Source: Bacteroidota bacterium
Lineage (GTDB): Bacteria > Bacteroidota > Ignavibacteria > Ignavibacteriales > Ignavibacteriaceae
Length of the DNA: 10,755 nt
Reading direction: 5' to 3'
Assembly (NCBI GenBank): GCA_023406915.1
Contig: JAEXTR010000303.1
Span: 1 to 10,755 of the forward strand
Position numbers and translations under genes: made by a program. Of the stretch, positions 7,473 through 10,755 are shown piece by piece. Every line of letters starts with the position of its first letter. Positions within the stretch are counted from its first letter, which is position 1. The notes below the pieces were generated by a model. The model was given only the letters and a program-made list of their open reading frames with translations. It ran no database searches and was not told the DNA's origin.

Positions 7473-8603
7473 TTATTGCACAGCAACGAACATTTTTCCG
7501 GGTAGTTGCCGTATAACGCCTTTGAATTCTAACGTCAGCAGGTGCACAAGGGCTTCCTGAGTACTGAATCCAGCCTTGTTGGCTAGGGTGTCAATATGAA
7601 GGGTTTCTTCCCCCAATGCTGTGACAATCTTTTCCTCAAACAAGGATAAACTTACCTTCGGAACCTCTTTTTTCACAGCATGCCTTTGAGGCAAATATGG
7701 TTGCAGTTCAGAAAGTATATCCTCTGCATGCTGAACGAGTTTTGCGGTTCCATGCTTGATAAGGTTATTAGTCCCTTCAGATTGTTTGCTGCCGATATTC
7801 CCGGGAATTGCAAAAACTTCCCGGTTCTGCTCCAATGCGAATGATGCAGTCTGCAGTGCGCCCCCTTTACTACCTGATTCAACTATAACTGTTCCCCGGC
7901 TTAATCCGGATATGATTCTGTTTCGTGCAGGGAAATTCATGGCTACAGCTTTTTCAAAATAAGGGTGTGTGGTTAGCACTGCTCCCGATTTTCTGATCGA
8001 ATCAGCCAGAGGGATGTTTTCTTTTGGATAAATGTGTCCGAATCCTGATCCGATGACGGCAATAGTTTTTCCACCAGTCTGTAGAGCAGCAAGGTGTGCG
8101 ATGGAATCAATACCACGTGCTAAACCACTAACTACCGTAAAACCGGATTCTGATAATTGCGCGCTGATCTTTTCCGCCTGCATTTTTCCGTACTGACTTG
8201 GGGTACGTGTTCCCACAACAGCAATGGTGTTCTCATCCTCTGCAGCGATTTCACCCGCAACATACAGAATGGGTGGAGGTGCATAAATATTACGCAAAAG
8301 AAACGGATAATCATCATCCCAAATAGTAATGATACTGGCACCTGTTTGCTTCAATGCATCCAGTTCACGCTCAATCGTTTTATGCAGCTTGTCGAGCTGA
8401 TGACGGCTGTCAAAAATTCTTGAAATTATTGTGTCATGCAGGCCTGAAGTTTTAGCCAGAAGATTTTTTGGGGTATCAAGTATAGCAAGGAGCGAGGGAA
8501 AGGTTTTTTGCAGGTGGTTTATCTTTACCGGTCCGATACCTTCGATGGTGAGGAGAAAGCGTAATGCGCAAAACTCGTCGAAAGGCAATCGTGTAGATTT
8601 CAT
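7473..8603 (-). CDS. dprA: DNA-processing protein DprA
   Basis: Binds incoming single-stranded DNA during natural transformation and loads RecA on it. The 376-aa product has an N-terminal helix-hairpin-helix part (TIEGIGPVKINHLQ, 19-32), the extended Rossmann domain with AVVGTRTPSQYG (128-139), VVSGLARGIDSIAH (157-170), the family block NFPARNRIISGLSRG (223-237), an ESGSKGGALQTA stretch (242-253), AIPGNIG and GTNNLIKHGA-like sequence, and a C-terminal winged helix (about 322-376). It is a long, complete form. Its ATG overlaps the upstream vertex-protein stop (ATGA), and no Shine-Dalgarno is seen before it, so translation probably depends on coupling to that gene. Presence suggests competence, but no other competence gene is in the window. 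Confidence 0.96.
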   Translation of the reverse strand: MKSTRLPFDEFCALRFLLTIEGIGPVKINHLQKTFPSLLAILDTPKNLLAKTSGLHDTIISRIFDSRHQLDKLHKTIERELDALKQTGASIITIWDDDYPFLLRNIYAPPPILYVAGEIAAEDENTIAVVGTRTPSQYGKMQAEKISAQLSESGFTVVSGLARGIDSIAHLAALQTGGKTIAVIGSGFGHIYPKENIPLADSIRKSGAVLTTHPYFEKAVAMNFPARNRIISGLSRGTVIVESGSKGGALQTASFALEQNREVFAIPGNIGSKQSEGTNNLIKHGTAKLVQHAEDILSELQPYLPQRHAVKKEVPKVSLSLFEEKIVTALGEETLHIDTLANKAGFSTQEALVHLLTLEFKGVIRQLPGKMFVAVQ

Positions 8604-8875
8604 TGGGCGAGAGAAAGCGTATCTACAATCGCTACAATGATGGTGTGCACGGGTGCTTCACCGTGACCAAGAATTTGTTGCACTGCATCACCCTCCTGAG
8701 TGACCAGTACCGTCTCTCCAATACCGGCACCAGTAAAGTCAATTGCAACAGTCTGATGGTTTCCTGATAAGGAACCATCAAGTTCAACAGGTTGAATCAA
8801 CATCAGCTTATGGCTGTGGAGTTTTTCATTTTTGTGGGTTGAAACAACATTTCCAACCACTCTGGCAAGAAGCAC
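8600..8875 (-). CDS. EutN/CcmL-family microcompartment vertex protein (BMC-P)
   Basis: Family members form pentamers that close the vertices of bacterial microcompartment shells such as carboxysomes and the Eut, Pdu and Grm compartments. The 91-aa product fits the family along its whole length: an opening LLARVVGNVVSTHK, HSHKLMLIQPVE (21-32), the signature VAIDFTGAGIGETVLV (43-58), and the ending VHTIIVAIVDTL. Length is usual for the family (about 80-100 aa). The start is GTG, which alone keeps the conserved first beta strand; AGGA-type sites lie just upstream inside the end of the DUF3098-like gene, 7 bp away. The stop overlaps the dprA start. No hexameric shell gene or signature core enzyme lies within the window, so it is either a satellite shell gene or a repurposed EutN-fold protein. 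Family assignment is firm, role unknown. Confidence 0.88.
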   Translation of the reverse strand: MLLARVVGNVVSTHKNEKLHSHKLMLIQPVELDGSLSGNHQTVAIDFTGAGIGETVLVTQEGDAVQQILGHGEAPVHTIIVAIVDTLSLAQ

Positions 8876-8882
8876 GGGATTC

Positions 8883-9161
8883 CTATTCCTGTGCAGGTTC
8901 CTCTGATTTCTTTTTCTTAAAGAACATGGAAAGAGGAATCAGCACAACATATGAGACAAATAAAACTATAGGTGCAAATACCAGTGATTCAGTGCTATCC
9001 CAACTGCCGGTACCCATCAGTACAAAACCCAGCACGGTAAGCACAACTGCTACGCCAAGGATAATAAAATTTTCTTTACCAAGATACAGATGAAAAGGTG
9101 ATTGCACAGAAACTCTTTTTTCTGACTTAGTTTTGGTTACTCTTGGTTTTTCTTTGCTCAT
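8883..9161 (-). CDS. Small two-helix membrane protein, DUF3098-like
   Basis: Predicted inner-membrane protein of unknown function. The 92-aa product has a basic N-terminal tail (residues 1-22), then PFHLYLGKENFIILGVAVVL, whose GKENFIIL entry into the first hydrophobic helix (about 31-50) and the following VLGFVLMGTG resemble the DUF3098 family known mainly from Bacteroidota. A short loop leads to a second helix with VFAPIVLFVSYVVLIPLSMF (61-80), then a charged tail KKKKSEEPAQE. The loop is shorter than the typical family loop and lacks its usual aromatic/Arg-Arg segment, so the match is partial. In Bacteroidota I recall this family between ftsX and uppP; here it leads the vertex-protein and dprA genes. 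No strong Shine-Dalgarno is seen; a GAAAG lies 13 bp before the ATG. Confidence 0.72.
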   Translation of the reverse strand: MSKEKPRVTKTKSEKRVSVQSPFHLYLGKENFIILGVAVVLTVLGFVLMGTGSWDSTESLVFAPIVLFVSYVVLIPLSMFFKKKKSEEPAQE

Positions 9162-9180
9162 AGTAGTTAGTGTCTTTCAT

Positions 9181-9215
9181 AAAAAAAAGCCCGGCGTTTC
9201 TGTGTAACACCGGGC
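9181..9215 (-). terminator. Rho-independent terminator, leftward
   Basis: On the minus strand, GCCCGG (9215-9210) pairs with CCGGGC (9194-9189), and after one mismatch the stem continues with GTT/AAC around a 7-nt loop. Eight T residues follow (9188-9181). This is a textbook intrinsic terminator reading leftward, about 40 bp after the stop of the 82-aa gene and 19 bp before the start of the DUF3098-like gene. Confidence 0.85.
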
Positions 9216-9253
9216 GTAAATTCTTACTGCCTGTCACGCCAGCACAGCAAACA

Positions 9254-9502
9254 TTATTTATTAATCTGATAGACGATCTTGCGTATCGTATCAAATTGAA
9301 GATACGGATACTCTTCCCGGATCGAATCTATCGCGTCACCGGCGCTGATCTTGTTAGCGCGCAGCTGTTTGAATTTCTTCCGGATCTGAAAGTCGCGTAC
9401 CGCTTTTTCGTCGATTAAACTGTGACTAGTCAACAATTCGTAGACTTCATCACTGATTAACTCGGAAAGCGGATTTTCGATTTTTGCTTTGATCGTTTTC
9501 AT
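9254..9502 (-). CDS. Hypothetical protein, 82 aa, charged and helical
   Basis: I do not recognise this protein. From the ATG at 9502 it is 82 aa, rich in Lys, Arg, Glu and Asp, with no signal peptide, membrane segment or cysteines. The order is a short polar start (MKTIKAKIENPL), a likely helix with DEVYELLTSHSLIDEKAVRD, a basic stretch (IRKKFKQLR), then AGDAIDSIREEYPYLQFDTI and a closing RKIVYQINK. The alternation of short helices would suit a small DNA-binding or protein-binding domain, but no helix-turn-helix is clear. It is likely real: a strong GAGGTGG lies 5 bp before the ATG and an intrinsic terminator follows the stop. An in-frame GTG three codons upstream overlaps that ribosome binding site and is rejected. 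Confidence 0.72.
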   Translation of the reverse strand: MKTIKAKIENPLSELISDEVYELLTSHSLIDEKAVRDFQIRKKFKQLRANKISAGDAIDSIREEYPYLQFDTIRKIVYQINK

Positions 9503-9507
9503 AGGTA

Positions 9508-9514
9508 CCACCTC
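9508..9514 (-). promoter_or_regulatory. Strong Shine-Dalgarno deciding the start of the 82-aa gene
   Basis: Read on the minus strand the bases are GAGGTGG, a near-consensus ribosome binding site 5 nt before the ATG at 9502. It contains the alternative GTG codon (9511-9509), which therefore cannot be the start if this site is used. Confidence 0.75.
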
Positions 9515-9602
9515 GCTTGTTTGTTTTCAAATTACCGCAAACCTCAGTAATCGTATCAAGGATGATAGAGCCTCTCGCTTTCTGGATAAACAATGTACAA
9601 AA

Positions 9603-9634
9603 AATCAATGGTATCTTTTGATTGCAAAAATCAA
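9603..9634. repeat. Alternating AATCAA / TTGATT inverted repeats
   Basis: AATCAA at 9603-9608, its reverse complement TTGATT at 9618-9623, and AATCAA again at 9629-9634 give two mutually exclusive 6-bp hairpins or a set of half-sites. The surroundings are A+T rich, so chance is a real possibility. Confidence 0.3.
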
Positions 9635-9768
9635 AAACCAAAATAGGCAAAAAATGTTGTAAAAGTCAATAATCTATTTCAATTTCTGACCGGCAAAGCC
9701 GATTTATGACCCATCTTATTTATTAGACAACCAAAACTCCCAAAAAGTTTCATTTTTTACCCTCTAAT

Positions 9769-9790
9769 TGTCCGGTATCTGTCCGGTACC
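9769..9790. repeat. Tandem 11-bp direct repeat, possible operator
   Basis: TGTCCGGTATC (9769-9779) is followed at once by TGTCCGGTACC (9780-9790), 10 of 11 bases identical. The period is about one helical turn, so two protein subunits would sit on the same DNA face. It lies 42 bp before the -35 box of the photolyase promoter. Repeat seen; operator role inferred. Confidence 0.55.
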
Positions 9791-9832
9791 TCCCCCGAAG
9801 AGGCGTTTTGGCTGGTGAAGTCAAAATCTCTC

Positions 9833-9861
9833 TTGTGTGATCTGACTGAATCGTGTATAAT
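9833..9861 (+). promoter_or_regulatory. Sigma70-like promoter for the photolyase gene
   Basis: TTGTGT (9833-9838) and a perfect TATAAT (9856-9861) are separated by exactly 17 bp. The -10 box ends 35 bp before the photolyase ATG, allowing a leader of about 28 nt. The -35 box matches only its first three bases to TTGACA. Confidence 0.6.
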
Positions 9862-9896
9862 TGCACAGTATTTTTCTACTCTTTTTAGGCTCATCC

Positions 9897-10755
9897 ATGA
9901 ACCGTGTGTTGTATTTTTTACGGAATGATCTGCGTATCCATGATAATCAGGTGCTTTCTGCTATTCAGGATGCAGAATTGTTGCTGCCTGTTTATGTTTT
10001 TGATGACTCACTTTACGCTGATACACAGTCAGGCTTTCCCAGGGTTGGCTCCTTCCGATTTCAGTTTCTGAGCGAAACACTTACCGAGCTTCGCAATGCT
10101 TATCAAGCTCTTGGCAGCGATATCTTTTTTGCAGTTGGCAATCCAATCGAAATAGTTACTGACCTCATTAAACAATACAGTATTGATACGGTTGTATATA
10201 CCCGTGAGCATACTTTTGAAGAAACGGCAGTCGAGTCCCAATTAAAAGATATTGTTGGGATCGATGCAATGCAGTTTGAGCAAAGATCACTGATATCCCC
10301 AAGGCATCTGCCATTTGAAAGGGGAGAATTACCAGATGTATTTACTGTCTTTAAAAATGAAGTGGAAAAAAGACTTCATATCGAAGAACCCCTTCCACGA
10401 GTAAAAAAATTACCAGCATTTCCTGATACACTGAAATCTACTTCTATTCCCGCTGGAGAAGTGTTTGGAATCCCTTTTATAAAACAGGATCCACGCGCTG
10501 CCATCATTTTTCGTGGAGGCGAGACTTCCGGGCTTGATCGTCTTGATTATTATCTTTTTAAGTCGAAGGCAGTTGCGAATTATAAGGATACCCGCAATGG
10601 TATGATGGGAGCAGATTATTCTTCTAAGCTCTCCACGTGGCTTGCTAATGGATCATTGTCTCCCAGGATGGTTTACGGAAGATTAAAGGAATATGAATCT
10701 CAGTTTGGTGCATCTTCATCAACGTATTGGCTGTTTTATGAACTCTTGTGGCGTG
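9897..10755 (+). CDS. CRY-DASH cryptochrome/photolyase, C-terminus outside window
   Basis: FAD-containing blue-light protein; CRY-DASH members repair cyclobutane pyrimidine dimers, mainly in single-stranded DNA, and carry a folate antenna. The frame runs from the ATG at 9897 off the right edge, giving 286 residues of an expected 430-490. The N-terminal alpha/beta antenna domain opens with LYFLRNDLRIHDN (5-17) and SGFPRVGSFRFQFL. The start of the FAD-binding helical domain shows FRGGETSGLDRLDYYLF, then NYKDTRNGMMGADYSSKLS (228-246), SLSPR and STYWLFYELLWR at the edge. TRNGMMGADYSSK and STYWL-ELLWR distinguish CRY-DASH from class I photolyase. LANGSLSPR differs from the common LALGCLSPR form. 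The ribosome binding site is weak (AGG 7 nt before the ATG); a TATAAT promoter lies upstream. Confidence 0.93.
   Translation, partial: MNRVLYFLRNDLRIHDNQVLSAIQDAELLLPVYVFDDSLYADTQSGFPRVGSFRFQFLSETLTELRNAYQALGSDIFFAVGNPIEIVTDLIKQYSIDTVVYTREHTFEETAVESQLKDIVGIDAMQFEQRSLISPRHLPFERGELPDVFTVFKNEVEKRLHIEEPLPRVKKLPAFPDTLKSTSIPAGEVFGIPFIKQDPRAAIIFRGGETSGLDRLDYYLFKSKAVANYKDTRNGMMGADYSSKLSTWLANGSLSPRMVYGRLKEYESQFGASSSTYWLFYELLWR

Larger units (their letters stand above)
9503..9896. other. Divergent intergenic region, 394 bp
   Basis: No convincing gene is seen on either strand. The right part holds a sigma70-like promoter for the photolyase and a tandem 11-bp repeat; the middle (about 9590-9720) is very A+T rich and holds short inverted repeats, including AATCAA/TTGATT copies and a CGGC-aaa-GCCG hairpin at 9691-9701 flanked by two TGACC copies (9687-9691 and 9707-9711). 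The promoter of the leftward 82-aa gene should also lie here but I could not pick one confidently. Confidence 0.7.

Noticed and set aside
8743..9093. A 116-codon plus-strand frame across the vertex-protein and DUF3098-like genes
   Set aside because: It spans two real minus-strand genes and their junction; its product shows no motif and would require two overlapping coding regions.
9691..9701. CGGC-aaa-GCCG hairpin as a terminator
   Set aside because: The stem is only 4 bp, no T run follows on either strand, and no gene ends nearby.
9769..9790. CRISPR-like or mobile-element repeat
   Set aside because: There are only two adjacent 11-bp units with no spacers, no flanking transposase and no target duplication.

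Overview
The window (about 43% GC by eye, not computed) is ordinary, densely packed bacterial chromosome with no mobile element, CRISPR array or RNA gene visible. The small two-helix DUF3098-type membrane protein, the style of MetF and the CRY-DASH photolyase point to the Bacteroidota/Chlorobiota/Ignavibacteriota neighbourhood. The good TTGnnn-17-TATAAT promoter before the photolyase is not the TAnnTTTG type of classical Bacteroidia, so a deeper lineage of that superphylum is my best guess. This placement is inference.

Layout. Positions 1-7461 hold seven plus-strand genes: glycogen phosphorylase (5' end outside the window), metF, a Gfo/Idh/MocA oxidoreductase, a class II (FucA-like) aldolase, ddl, an FtsB/DivIC-like divisome protein and rarA. 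From metF to the FtsB-like gene they are 7 bp apart or overlap (17 bp, then two 4-bp ATGA overlaps), so they look like one translationally coupled operon joining one-carbon and sugar metabolism to peptidoglycan synthesis and division. rarA follows after 27 bp with its ribosome binding site in a small hairpin.

A convergent minus-strand block (9502 to 7473) holds an unrecognised 82-aa protein, an intrinsic terminator, a DUF3098-like membrane protein, a bacterial-microcompartment vertex protein (EutN/CcmL, BMC-P) and dprA. The vertex gene overlaps dprA by 4 bp and no hexameric shell gene lies in the window. A divergent intergenic region (9503-9896) carries a tandem 11-bp repeat and a sigma70-like promoter ahead of a CRY-DASH photolyase gene that runs off the right edge.

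Most genes are recognisable housekeeping functions. The unexplained parts are the lone microcompartment vertex protein coupled to the DNA-uptake protein DprA, the terminator placed too close to the DUF3098-like start for a promoter to fit between them, the 82-aa unknown, and the repeat upstream of the photolyase.
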